Source: an uncultured Granulosicoccaceae bacterium (GTDB lineage: Bacteria > Pseudomonadota > Gammaproteobacteria > Granulosicoccales > Granulosicoccaceae). Taken from it: a DNA stretch of 64,000 nucleotides. The stretch lies in NCBI GenBank assembly GCA_937930305.1, contig CALGLE010000007.1:62001-126000 (forward strand), in the 5' to 3' direction. Made by a program: the position numbers and the translations under genes. Shown here in pieces: positions 44,529 to 53,580 of the stretch. The notes under the pieces were generated by a model. It was not told the DNA's origin and searched no databases. It saw nothing but the letters and a program-made list of their open reading frames with translations. How positions within the stretch are numbered: the first letter of the stretch is position 1; each line of letters starts with the position of its first letter.

Positions 44529-45527
44529 CTACTCGCGTTCAGCAAAAATTTCTAGCAATCCGACTACCTGATCTTCTGCACCTTCCCGGGCGTCCGTAAC
44601 AACCAAAGCCCTGATCTTGTATTTTCGCATGAGGATTTCCGCATCGGAGACCATAGAACTCGCTGAAATAGTGACTGGGACTGGCGTCATAAAATCCCGA
44701 ACACGTTTCTCCATCATTGTTGGATCCATAATGAGAGCACGACGTAAATCACCATCGGTCAAAATACCAAGTAAGCGGCTATCCTCAATAACAATCGCTA
44801 GCCCTAGTCGGCCTGACGTCATACAAAATATGGCATCTCGGACTGTATCTTCAGGGCTAATCATTGGTAAATTATCAGTGATCATTACATCACCAACACG
44901 CGATAACAAACGTCGACCCAACATACCACCAGGATGGAATTGAGCAAAATCGGAAGGTTTGAAGTCTCGCGCTTTTATTAAGCAAACCGCAAGAGCATCT
45001 CCAAGTGCCATTATCGCCAACGCAGAAGTGGTAGGCGCTAAGTTATTAGGGCACACTTCGCGCTCTATATCCACTTCTAAGCAGACGTTGGCTTGGCGCC
45101 CCAGAGTGGTTTCATTTGATCCTACAATACCTATAATTCTATTCCCAAAGTACTTCAAGGAAGGAACCATTTTTTTTATTTCTTCTGTTTCACCGCTGTA
45201 TGAAATCAGCACAATTAGATCATCCGCAGTAATCATACCCAAATCACCGTGGATGGCTTCGCCTGGATGAACATAGAAACTGGGGGTACCGGTAGAGGCA
45301 AAAGTTGCCGCCATTTTTTTCCCAACAATGCCCGATTTTCCCATCCCTGAAACAATCACCCTTCCCTTACATGAAAGTATCAAATTAACGGCATCATCGA
45401 ATCCACCTCCCAATCGAGACGCAATTGTTGTCAAAGCATTACTTTGCATTGTCAATGATTCAACGGCGGTCGGAATAAAGCTGGCCGAGTCGTCGCGGGC
45501 ATTTTGAGTACTTTGAGCTAAATTCAT
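44529..45527 (-). CDS. kpsF: D-arabinose-5-phosphate isomerase (KpsF/KdsD)
   Basis: It converts ribulose-5-phosphate to arabinose-5-phosphate, the first step of Kdo synthesis. It has 332 residues from ATG 45527; a TTG further upstream would add 13 residues. The SIS domain has GRVIVSGMGKSGIVGKKMAATFASTGTP and the catalytic His in HPGEAIHGDLGMI. Two CBS repeats follow (VGDVMITDNLPMISPEDTV and VRDFMTPVPVTISASSMV). Its presence supports a poly-Kdo-linked capsule. It is followed by the LysM lipoprotein gene. Confidence 0.93.
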   Translation of the reverse strand: MNLAQSTQNARDDSASFIPTAVESLTMQSNALTTIASRLGGGFDDAVNLILSCKGRVIVSGMGKSGIVGKKMAATFASTGTPSFYVHPGEAIHGDLGMITADDLIVLISYSGETEEIKKMVPSLKYFGNRIIGIVGSNETTLGRQANVCLEVDIEREVCPNNLAPTTSALAIMALGDALAVCLIKARDFKPSDFAQFHPGGMLGRRLLSRVGDVMITDNLPMISPEDTVRDAIFCMTSGRLGLAIVIEDSRLLGILTDGDLRRALIMDPTMMEKRVRDFMTPVPVTISASSMVSDAEILMRKYKIRALVVTDAREGAEDQVVGLLEIFAERE

Positions 45528-45745
45528 GGAAGATAAAAACCGAATGCGAAAAAAGAATCTTCCCAAAGGTTGCTAATTCCATACCAATCCAAGGCACAGT
45601 TCAAACTAAATTAACCAGCGAACAAGGTCGCGTTTGTTTGCTGGGAAGAATCTCCAAAGATTCCCCCGTAAAAAATCAATTTCAGCGAACCATATTTTTA
45701 AGCGTGATGTGCACGATCAAGTAGTCTTAAGTAAAGATCATGCCT

Positions 45746-46408
45746 TTAGTGTGCGAGAGTCTGCAAGTACTGATAGCGCTCAAGCGCTTCCCTCAAATCC
45801 GTGTACATTACTAATTGACCATCGTACAAAATTGCGGCCATATCGCAGTTACGGCGAATCGTCTGTTCGTTGTGAGAAACCAAAATTACGGATGCTTCTG
45901 CTTTTCTTTCTTCAAAAGCACGCCGAAATTTTTCTTTGTATCGAGCGTCACCAGTCTCAAGTGCTTCATCCACTAAATAATAATCAAAGTTACACGCTAG
46001 ACTTACCGAAAATGCGAATCGCCCTCGCATTCCTGCGGAGTAATTGCGCAGAGGCACGTCAAAGTACTCTCCCAACTCAGAAAATTCTTCGGTAAATTGT
46101 TCGATATATTGTGTCGTGTAACCGTAGATGCGCGCAACAAAACGGGCATTTTCGCGCGCAGTCAAATTGGTTTGGAACCCACCGGTATAACCCAATGGCC
46201 AAGAAACATTTCCAAGTCTATCAATACGCCCAGAGTCTGCAGGTTCAGCATCCCCAATTATTCTGATCAATGTCGATTTGCCAGCGCCATTCATTCCCAA
46301 TATACCAACACTGCGACCTTTGGGGAATTCACAGGAAACGTTGTCCAAAACTGTCTTTGTTCCAGACGAGGTGTAATACCTTTTTGACACGTTGATTAAG
46401 CGAATCAC
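45746..46408 (-). CDS. kpsT: Capsule ABC transporter ATP-binding protein KpsT
   Basis: This 220-residue ATPase of the polysaccharide exporter has Walker A GMNGAGKST (38-46), a signature-like YSAGMRGR (123-130), Walker B YYLVDE (143-148), and the H-loop ILVSHNEQTIRRNC. It lacks the extra C-terminal carbohydrate-binding domain of Wzt-type proteins, as expected for KpsT. It is the first gene of the long minus-strand block. Its membrane partner kpsM is about 6.4 kb away on the opposite strand. Confidence 0.94.
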   Translation of the reverse strand: MIRLINVSKRYYTSSGTKTVLDNVSCEFPKGRSVGILGMNGAGKSTLIRIIGDAEPADSGRIDRLGNVSWPLGYTGGFQTNLTARENARFVARIYGYTTQYIEQFTEEFSELGEYFDVPLRNYSAGMRGRFAFSVSLACNFDYYLVDEALETGDARYKEKFRRAFEERKAEASVILVSHNEQTIRRNCDMAAILYDGQLVMYTDLREALERYQYLQTLAH

Positions 46409-46824
46409 TGAACTTTGCCTCTACACGAAACACATTTAAGCCCATTAAACTCTAAGCCTATCGATAACACCTTATCCACCTGAAAATCCCCTCCCTAAAA
46501 TAGAATTTTTGGGATCGGAAATACGAACAGCGCTTCGTCCACCTACAAGTACTCGCCAAGCCAAATATCAATGAGTAGCATTTGACAAAAGCGTGTTCAT
46601 TTGTGATTCGCTACCACCGAAGCTTTCTAAGACCCAGGGATGCTTTAGAGCCTATCTTCGCTCTAGTGGACTTAAATTGCGTGCAAACGAAAACCACAAG
46701 CACTATTGGTCCCGTCAATTCACTATCAGCATTACAAAAGCAAAAAGTGTGCAACAAAGCACTCTTTCGCAATTACCGAGCCTGCGCGTGGGCCCGGCCG
46801 TGGGAAAATCTAAAAGTTGCGCTT

Positions 46825-46834
46825 CCCCCCCCCC
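46825..46834. repeat. Poly-C (C10) tract
   Basis: Ten consecutive C, followed by TTTT, about 86 bp upstream of the -35 element at 46920. Tracts of this length can slip during replication and alter promoter spacing or a reading frame. Here it lies outside any convincing gene. Confidence 0.8.
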
Positions 46835-46919
46835 TTTTGCTAGGTCTGGCGATCAGCTTTGATTTATATACGGCATGAAAACAATCTCTTGCGAAAGTGC
46901 GTTTTTATCAGCCAATATA

Positions 46920-46949
46920 TTGACATCAAGACGGCTCAGGGCATATATT
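46920..46949 (+). promoter_or_regulatory. Sigma70-type promoter for the secreted-protein gene
   Basis: TTGACA (46920-46925, perfect -35) is followed after 18 bp by TATATT (46944-46949), or after 17 bp by ATATAT. Transcription would start near 46956, giving a 5' UTR of about 26 nt before ATG 46982. Confidence 0.65.
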
Positions 46950-46981
46950 CGCTCTCTCACCTGTAATTCGATTTATCTAGA

Positions 46982-48775
46982 ATGAATTTCTCCCAACGCT
47001 TAGCGTCTGATTGTGAAAAAAGCACCAAAGGTTCCCAAAATTTTGGTTTGGAACGGGTTTTTTTTACCCCATTGCTTTTATCAGTAATTATGTTGCCCGC
47101 ACTATTTACAGTTGCGCCTCTGGCAACGGCGCAAAGCAGCTCTGGGCAATGTTCCGTAACTGAAAACAGCTTGGCTGCTGCTCGACAAGCTTTTGCGAAC
47201 CAATGTGCGGTTAATTTGGTCGATTGTGATCCGCTGGGGAATCAATGGCAGTGCGCTAGCTTTCAACTTGGCAACGCCAGTCCAGCCAACACCAACCTAA
47301 CAATCAGTTCGGGTGCACCTGCCCAGCCAGTAGCACCTAATACACATCAGGCTTCGCCAGCACCCACTGCGCTCAATCACTCGCCGACTTGCGCGGTAAG
47401 TGCGAGTAGCTTGAGTGCATCTCGAGAACTTTATTCAGTTAGCTGTGCGCTACCTAGGGTCGATTGTGATCTTCTCGATGGGCGATGGACCTGTGCCGCT
47501 TTTGCAATGGGTACAGCGCCCGCTTCACAGCAGATAAACCCAAGTAGCAGTGGGAGCAATACTGGAATAACCTATGGAGGCAATTTCGGGCCACCGCAGC
47601 GAAGTTGGATGGATAGCTACTCAGCTAACGGTCGCTGCTTTGTCGCCAGTAATTTTGATCATGGTATAGCGGATGTTCTCGTTCAGACACCCGCCGGCAT
47701 GTTAACCGTCAAAGCAGTTGCTGAAGCACTCGGTACTGGCCCCGGTGTGGGCAACAATCCAATTTATAACGATGTGCAATGTGGTCATGGGCCAGCGAAT
47801 AATGCTGGAGATGAAGACGTGAATCAATGTCCAGGCCGGGTTGATTTAGGCGCAGCGGGCTGCTCAATGCGAGGACCTTTATGGGATCTCAGCATTTTCG
47901 AGGCACCCGATTCAGATAACAATTCTCCTGAATCCAACACTATGCAGCCAATTATTGAGCCTGTGGTTGCTCCTAGCGTGACGAGTCCGAACTTCGTCTC
48001 AAACGGAATATCCGCATTACCTGATCGCAGCAGATTTGCACATGGGGATCTTTTATCAATTCACTACGACAATGCCGGAGATCGGGACGATGGAATTGCC
48101 GCAGCAGCCACTATTATGGTGTTGGACTATTTTGGACTTAAGAACAGCATTCATGTGGTGAATGGAACATACGATGAACGCACACCACACTTTTATCAAT
48201 CAGCTTCTGAACCACTTATGCGAGAAGTGTTTGGCGCGGAAAACCAAGCATCGGGCTGGTGGAATGCCCATACAAGGTACGAAGAGAGCGTGAGAAAAAC
48301 TCTCGAAATTTGGCGTGCGACTCTGCAATCCGGCAACAAGGTTTGGGTTGCGGAAGGGGGAACTTCAGATTTCACCTCCGAAGTCCTGCGCCGAATGCGC
48401 AATCAGCAAATAAACAATTTGAAGAGTATTTTTGTAATTCAGCACAGTCAGTACAACAATAACTTCACTGTTCCTAAAAACCTGGAAGATACGAAGAATA
48501 TCGCCTCACACATGTCTATTCCTGACGGCAATTACGTTGGTAACGGCACAACAGGCTTAAATCAGCAAAATGACGCGGTTGCGCGAAGTTTCCTCAATAG
48601 TCCAACTTATAGTGATGTATGGAGAAGTGCATACAATTATTTGCCTGCAATCAATTGCGGCAACCCGTCGCAACAGTGCAAATTCGATGGGTCAGACGCT
48701 GTTGCGGTTTTGTATATTGTAGGGGACGAGATGCTGCGTGATTGGACAGAATTCAGTTATCGCTACTACCGGTAA
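46982..48775 (+). CDS. Secreted protein with twin Cys-rich repeats and nucleoside-hydrolase-like C-terminal domain
   Basis: This 597-residue protein has an internal-start signal peptide (hydrophobic 27-49, ending ATAQ). Two repeats follow with identical cysteine spacing: C57, C75, C82, C91 and C137, C155, C162, C171 (gaps 18, 7, 9 in both), joined by Pro/Ala/Ser-rich linkers. A third Cys-containing region spans about 207-307. The C-terminal part (about 350-597) has IHYDNAGDRDDGIAAAA and KVWVAEGGTSDFTSEVL, which recall the Asp-rich metal site of inosine/uridine nucleoside hydrolase (DUF1593-like) proteins. That resemblance is by eye only. It has its own promoter and its 3' end overlaps the GT61 gene by 23 bp. 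Confidence 0.7.
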   Translation: MNFSQRLASDCEKSTKGSQNFGLERVFFTPLLLSVIMLPALFTVAPLATAQSSSGQCSVTENSLAAARQAFANQCAVNLVDCDPLGNQWQCASFQLGNASPANTNLTISSGAPAQPVAPNTHQASPAPTALNHSPTCAVSASSLSASRELYSVSCALPRVDCDLLDGRWTCAAFAMGTAPASQQINPSSSGSNTGITYGGNFGPPQRSWMDSYSANGRCFVASNFDHGIADVLVQTPAGMLTVKAVAEALGTGPGVGNNPIYNDVQCGHGPANNAGDEDVNQCPGRVDLGAAGCSMRGPLWDLSIFEAPDSDNNSPESNTMQPIIEPVVAPSVTSPNFVSNGISALPDRSRFAHGDLLSIHYDNAGDRDDGIAAAATIMVLDYFGLKNSIHVVNGTYDERTPHFYQSASEPLMREVFGAENQASGWWNAHTRYEESVRKTLEIWRATLQSGNKVWVAEGGTSDFTSEVLRRMRNQQINNLKSIFVIQHSQYNNNFTVPKNLEDTKNIASHMSIPDGNYVGNGTTGLNQQNDAVARSFLNSPTYSDVWRSAYNYLPAINCGNPSQQCKFDGSDAVAVLYIVGDEMLRDWTEFSYRYYR

Positions 48776-49862
48776 AATACTTATTTGCTGTTGCAACAAC
48801 ACGTTCAATATCCACCGTAAAGTTTTTATCGCGAACTTCGCCATCATAACTCGTTGGCAACAGCTGACCCCTATCGTCAATACCTGCAGCAAATGCTTCG
48901 TAGTTAAGATCGTTTAAGGTTGCCACTATTCGAAAGTGCCCCGTAATGTAATGGCCACCAAATTCCAACAACTTGGTATCGGGTTTGCAAAAAGCAATAT
49001 TTGCTAGCCCTGCACCGTGTGAACCTAAAACGTAATCGGCCATAGAAAATGCTTCCGCCTGTTCTTGCAAGCTCATTCGATGGGGTTCAATGATTTCGTA
49101 ACCCTCAGAACTGAGTCGATCCATAAGTTCCGCTTCGTTATAAATTGAACGTCTCGCGTTGCCTCGGGCGACGTATATTCGCTTTTCAGTTGATTCGCGA
49201 GACGACAAATTTTCAGCCAACTCATCTTTAAGATAAGTATTTTTTAGATAATCCATAGCCCACGGGGCTGGCCAAAACCCTCCATCCATTCGAAACATTG
49301 GGATAAGTAAATCCTCAACGACAAAGTGATTTTTGCGGCCATTGTCTAAGAAGAGTACACGTGAATCCTCAATACCCAAAGCATGCAGGTGCTCACGTTG
49401 AAAATTATTCTCCATCCGGTGAATATAAAAGTTATCAATTGAGTCTAATGTATGGCCGCCAAGTTCCAAAACACCAGGAAACGCCAGCGTATCAATAAGC
49501 CAATGGTAGTAATTATATGGATCAAGGTGCGGCAACAAAACAGTGCTGCCTGACAAGGTTTCAATAGGTATTTCTGAAACGCAGTTGAAATCAAAAGAAT
49601 CATCAACAAGGCTTACCGAGTCGATAATCTGATTTTCCTCGGTATACACACAAATAGCTTGATAGTCAGTCCATACGCGGACATTTTTTAATCGATGTAA
49701 CGATACTGCCGAGTAGTGAACATCCTGCGCTTTATGCCAATCAATCAATCGTTCATTTTCGGGTATGATCTTTTTATACTGACGGCGCCCTTCTGCATAA
49801 AATTCAATGCGTTCGTATTCGGGGCCGGTACATTCATGCAAAGCTGCCGCATTACTACCCAT
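48753..49862 (-). CDS. GT61 family (DUF563) glycosyltransferase
   Basis: This 369-residue protein has the DUF563/GT61 core: NYYHWLID at 117-124, KRIYVARGNARRSIYNE at about 227-243 and SHGAGLANIAFCKPDTKLLEF from 281. The eukaryotic family includes beta-1,2-xylosyltransferase and EOGT; bacterial members occur in capsule and LPS clusters. With UDP-xylose synthase in the same locus, xylose transfer is a reasonable hypothesis. It follows a GT4 gene after 2 bp on the minus strand. Confidence 0.85.
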   Translation of the reverse strand: MGSNAAALHECTGPEYERIEFYAEGRRQYKKIIPENERLIDWHKAQDVHYSAVSLHRLKNVRVWTDYQAICVYTEENQIIDSVSLVDDSFDFNCVSEIPIETLSGSTVLLPHLDPYNYYHWLIDTLAFPGVLELGGHTLDSIDNFYIHRMENNFQREHLHALGIEDSRVLFLDNGRKNHFVVEDLLIPMFRMDGGFWPAPWAMDYLKNTYLKDELAENLSSRESTEKRIYVARGNARRSIYNEAELMDRLSSEGYEIIEPHRMSLQEQAEAFSMADYVLGSHGAGLANIAFCKPDTKLLEFGGHYITGHFRIVATLNDLNYEAFAAGIDDRGQLLPTSYDGEVRDKNFTVDIERVVATANKYFTGSSDN

Positions 49863-49864
49863 TA

Positions 49865-51877
49865 TTAGCTCACCTGTCTCAATTTGCTATCTACCGCAAA
49901 TAATTTAGGCGTTTTAATCGGTTCAGCAAAACACCCAGCTGATTCCAGTGCCTTCACAAATGATTCCCAACTGTGTCGTTGTTCTGCCAATGCTTGGCCT
50001 GCACGTGCTCGATTACGCGCTACCTCAGCATGAATGAAGAGCTGACGAATCTCAGTAATATAAGATTCAGGATCTGCGTCATGAGGTACTGGCCATCCAG
50101 TTTCGCTTGTGACTAATTCGCTAATGCCACCAGCTTTCGAAGTTACTATTGGCAAACCAGCACCCATCAACTGAATAATCATTGTAGGCAACCCTTCCCA
50201 AGCAGATGTATTCAAGTAGAACGAAAATTCGGATAAATCGAGCTCATCGAAACTTGTGTATACACCTCTGTAATCGATATTGGGCAATTGCGCATCGACT
50301 ATCATATCTGCTACGGCTGAATCACCAACAGGGCCGTAGGCGACAAACTGATGATCACTCATACGTCGCGCTATTTCGACCAACAATTCCGGCCGCTTCT
50401 GACGGGCAAGACGGCCAATCCATAAGATGGGTTTTTCCATAGAAGCTGTATTTGCAATATCCGGTTTCGCTAAATTGTTGGGCATTGGAACGTAGACCGT
50501 TTGAAATTTCTTCATTTGGTCATCAGCAAATCCGTATAGCTCTCTCATCTCATCAATAACGGTAGCATTGTCGCAAAACACATGAGTCATATATTGGATA
50601 GTATTCGGAACATAGTCGCGGATATAACCCGCTTTATTCATGTTTGCGTCGTAGTCAAAGCAAAATAGATATGCGTTCATCTCCAACGCCTGGGATAGTT
50701 GATTCCCGAAGTGATAGTACATACCCCAACACGCATGAGAATTCACATTGATGATTTTTTTAGGCGCTAAATACCCAATGACAGAATGAAGCAAACGAAT
50801 ACGCTCCCCTAAATCCGTTACGCTCTGGCTTTCGTCCAAGAATACAATATTGGATTCTGAATCGACCCATTTCTGCACACCATGTTCACACCGATCTGTT
50901 ACCAACATCAACACTTCATCTCGACCGTATCGGTCCTCAAGTGCCTTAAGTACATAGGTAGCAATTAAATCGGACCCTCCCAGCGATAAGAATGGCAAAC
51001 ACATGACGATACTAGGGCGCTTTGAAAAGCGGCGTTGCATAAGTTTCGGAATAAACGTTTCTGCTCGTAAGAAAGGATAACGGTTTACACGATTTATCAT
51101 CTCACCAACAAGTTCTAAATCAGGTTCGATTGCCGAGAGTTCAGACAATTCTCGACTTAAATACTTCGGGACTTTGTTTTCATAACGCACACGCCCCTCT
51201 TTATGACCAATTTCTACAAAGTGCTGCAAGTAACCCGTAGAGGCATTAGCATCAGGATTTACTTTGGCGTAATACTTCGCGTTAAACTTTTCAGAAGCGT
51301 TTATTTCAAATTTTGACTCTAACTCTAGATACGCAATTATGGGCAAATCATATTCGGCAATCTCATCCGCATAGTTTTCGGATACATACGCGCTAGAAAA
51401 CCAAGGATTAGGATCAAAATCAGCATAAATTCCGAACTGCTGATAATGTTCAAATGCTTGTTCATTTGACAACGATTCATGACCGTACCGAAATCGGTAA
51501 TACTCAGGAAGAAACACTGCTCGCAATTTGTGTGCGTAGGCTGTAACTAAGGGACAGTAATTCAATACTTCTTTTTGAAATTCAAAATTTGACTCAGCAT
51601 GTCGCATACTAACTTTGCTAACTCGCTTCTTCCCCTTACGTAACTTTTTTAGTCGCACGCGAAAACCACAGTCAGCGGCGATGCCATACTTTTCTACCAC
51701 ATCTTCTCTTAACCTTGATGCAACGATAGGTTTTTTTGTCTTAAAGGCAGACCCATCCACTTGCAATGAAAGTTTTTGAGAACGATTTCCTGGCAGGTGG
51801 AACCATCCCACGAGCAAATCACCATAAATTCCATCGATGAATCCTTGAGGTTCTTTCTGCTGTTTCAGTTCAGACAT
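49865..51877 (-). CDS. Large GT4 glycosyltransferase with N-terminal accessory modules
   Basis: This 670-residue protein has three parts. The N-terminal 15-105 is a beta module (GFIDGIYGDLLVGWF, ASRLREDV, CGFRVRL) common at the front of large bacterial transferases. Residues about 120-230 hold two FxxxYYxxxxPD-type units ending GIYADFDPNPWFSSAY and GHKEGRVRYE. From about 285 there is a GT-B domain with FLSLGGSDLIATYVL, ILWIGRLARQKRPELL, YLNTSAWEGLPTMIIQLMGAGLPIV and GGISELV. Sugar specificity is unknown. It lies downstream of the GT2 gene at 51925 and upstream of GT61. Confidence 0.87.
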   Translation of the reverse strand: MSELKQQKEPQGFIDGIYGDLLVGWFHLPGNRSQKLSLQVDGSAFKTKKPIVASRLREDVVEKYGIAADCGFRVRLKKLRKGKKRVSKVSMRHAESNFEFQKEVLNYCPLVTAYAHKLRAVFLPEYYRFRYGHESLSNEQAFEHYQQFGIYADFDPNPWFSSAYVSENYADEIAEYDLPIIAYLELESKFEINASEKFNAKYYAKVNPDANASTGYLQHFVEIGHKEGRVRYENKVPKYLSRELSELSAIEPDLELVGEMINRVNRYPFLRAETFIPKLMQRRFSKRPSIVMCLPFLSLGGSDLIATYVLKALEDRYGRDEVLMLVTDRCEHGVQKWVDSESNIVFLDESQSVTDLGERIRLLHSVIGYLAPKKIINVNSHACWGMYYHFGNQLSQALEMNAYLFCFDYDANMNKAGYIRDYVPNTIQYMTHVFCDNATVIDEMRELYGFADDQMKKFQTVYVPMPNNLAKPDIANTASMEKPILWIGRLARQKRPELLVEIARRMSDHQFVAYGPVGDSAVADMIVDAQLPNIDYRGVYTSFDELDLSEFSFYLNTSAWEGLPTMIIQLMGAGLPIVTSKAGGISELVTSETGWPVPHDADPESYITEIRQLFIHAEVARNRARAGQALAEQRHSWESFVKALESAGCFAEPIKTPKLFAVDSKLRQVS

Positions 51878-51924
51878 TTTGATCTTCGTTAATGTTAATT
51901 TTCTGATACCGTTGCGACTTCGAT

Positions 51925-52662
51925 CTATGCCACATTTTGGAGTCTGTAAAGATCTAGAACACGCGGTACTGAGTTACCGCCATTTTCTGTTTCACGTACA
52001 GAGTGTGTGGTTTTTCCCCAGCGAATAAAGTGCGATGTTCCCGGTGCTATTTTATGAATCACGCCTTTCTGAATGGTCTCGTGATTCCAAGTCCAGTCCT
52101 CGTAACCAAAGCCGTCTTTTAGTGAGCATTTTATATAAGGCGTATCAATATAGGTTTTGCGCGCTGCAAAAGACAACGCGGTCCAATAATTCTGGGACAA
52201 AAAGTATTCAGTCTCGTAATCCGATGATTCCATATCTACATGATGCAGTGTGTGTGCGTGCTCATTGCCGAAGTAAACGCTATATTCGGGATGAACTACT
52301 AGCTCGCGAGTTTGGCTTGAGCACAGTAAGTAAGCATCCACCAACCAGCTACGGCACCACAAATCATCACCATCCAGGAATGCAACATAGTGTCCAGTCG
52401 CTATACTGGCACCGTGGTTTCTAGATGTGGCTGTATCACCGAATGCCACTTTGTGCACATGGCCATCCTCGCCAACTTCGCGACGCGCAATACTCTCAGT
52501 GTCAGCATCTGGGTGATCCAATATTACGATTAGTTCGACCGTCAAGCCACAGGCGCGAGCATAGTCAATTGATCGCCGAGCACTTTTTATGCAGCGATAA
52601 ATCAAGGAACCTTCTCGATGCCCATTGATTACACATGTGATTGTATGAGCTTGATCATTCAT
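51925..52662 (-). CDS. GT2 family glycosyltransferase
   Basis: This compact GT-A enzyme of 245 residues has TITCVINGHREGSLIYRCIKS near the N-terminus, SRNHGASIATGHYVAFLDGDDLW (DXD-type metal site) around 81-103, and FGYEDWTWNHETIQKG at about 186-201 as the catalytic ED motif. It is the first gene of a three-gene minus unit (GT2-GT4-GT61) and divergent from kpsM. The substrate is unknown. Confidence 0.85.
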   Translation of the reverse strand: MNDQAHTITCVINGHREGSLIYRCIKSARRSIDYARACGLTVELIVILDHPDADTESIARREVGEDGHVHKVAFGDTATSRNHGASIATGHYVAFLDGDDLWCRSWLVDAYLLCSSQTRELVVHPEYSVYFGNEHAHTLHHVDMESSDYETEYFLSQNYWTALSFAARKTYIDTPYIKCSLKDGFGYEDWTWNHETIQKGVIHKIAPGTSHFIRWGKTTHSVRETENGGNSVPRVLDLYRLQNVA

Positions 52663-52770
52663 AGTGATAGATTAAGTTTGAGTGCTGAATGTACAGATAC
52701 GGAGGTGCTGCAACATATAGGCCATTCGAAACCTTAATAAAATTGGTATAAATCTCGCATCGAGGCCTGA

Positions 52771-53580
52771 ATGAATATCACCCCGCTTACGGTGCAGCAC
52801 CTTCTAGATGCGATGACAACGCAAATGCGCGTGATTGGCGCATTGGTTCTTCGCGAAACTATGACGCGCTATGGTGAATATAAAATCGGATTCTTGTGGG
52901 CATTTATCGAGCCGATGTTGCTGGTTATTGTCATATCAGCAATTTTCACAGGTATGGGCACGCAAATTCCAGGCGGAATGCCGGTGGCAACTTTTATGGT
53001 CACGGGGTTTGTGCCATACACCATTTTTAGAGACACAATGCAGCAACTACAAGGCGCGATTCAGTCGAACCACAGTCTAATGGCTTTTCCCCAGGTAACA
53101 ACCTTTGACGTTATTGTGGCCCGCGCACTTTTAGAGTTAGCTGTGCTGATGGTTGTTTTCGCTATCATGCTGCTTGGCGCGGGCGCGCTCGGCTACGACA
53201 TTCGAGTGGAAGACCCTTTGAAGGTTTTCGCAGCTTGCGGGCTATTGTCGATCACCGGCTTAGGAATGGGATTTATTTTCGCCTCGCTTTCACCCATTTT
53301 ACCTTCATCGCGCCAAGTAGTTAATCAAGTATTGGGAAGGCCTCTGTTTTTGGGTTCTGGATTGTTTTACACGGCGGAAACTCTGCCAACCTGGCTGCGT
53401 GAATGGTTATTGTTTAATCCGCTCTTGCATATGATTGAGTTAGTGAGATCCGCCTATTTCGTAGAGTTTGAATCGCAGCACGGCTCTTGGTCCTACGCTA
53501 CATTTTGGGCGTTTGCGATACTTGCTATGGGCCTATTGGTGCACCAAGCTTTACGCCGACGGGCTATCGTTGGGCTTTAG
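52771..53580 (+). CDS. kpsM: Capsule ABC transporter permease KpsM
   Basis: This ABC-2 type membrane protein of 269 residues has about six hydrophobic segments. Family segments include VLRETMTRYGEYKIGFLWAFIEP near the N-terminus, FMVTGFVPYTIFRD, and LFLGSGLFYTAETLPTWLREWLLFNPLLHMIELVRS. It would pair with KpsT to export the polysaccharide. It is alone on the plus strand, and its 3' end overlaps the GlyGly-CTERM-like gene by 17 bp. Confidence 0.93.
   Translation: MNITPLTVQHLLDAMTTQMRVIGALVLRETMTRYGEYKIGFLWAFIEPMLLVIVISAIFTGMGTQIPGGMPVATFMVTGFVPYTIFRDTMQQLQGAIQSNHSLMAFPQVTTFDVIVARALLELAVLMVVFAIMLLGAGALGYDIRVEDPLKVFAACGLLSITGLGMGFIFASLSPILPSSRQVVNQVLGRPLFLGSGLFYTAETLPTWLREWLLFNPLLHMIELVRSAYFVEFESQHGSWSYATFWAFAILAMGLLVHQALRRRAIVGL

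Larger units (their letters stand above)
46409..46981. other. 573-bp divergent intergenic region with C10 tract
   Basis: This region separates kpsT (minus) and the secreted-protein gene (plus). Overlapping frames of about 90-98 codons are open on the plus strand (46582-46878) but show no family features or good start context. A run of ten C residues at 46825-46834 is the only long homopolymer. The plus-strand promoter at 46920 lies at the right end. Confidence 0.5.

Noticed and set aside
46582-46878. Plus-strand frames of about 90-98 codons across the C10 tract
   Set aside because: Two frames are open equally well, neither has a Shine-Dalgarno or family features; treated as intergenic.
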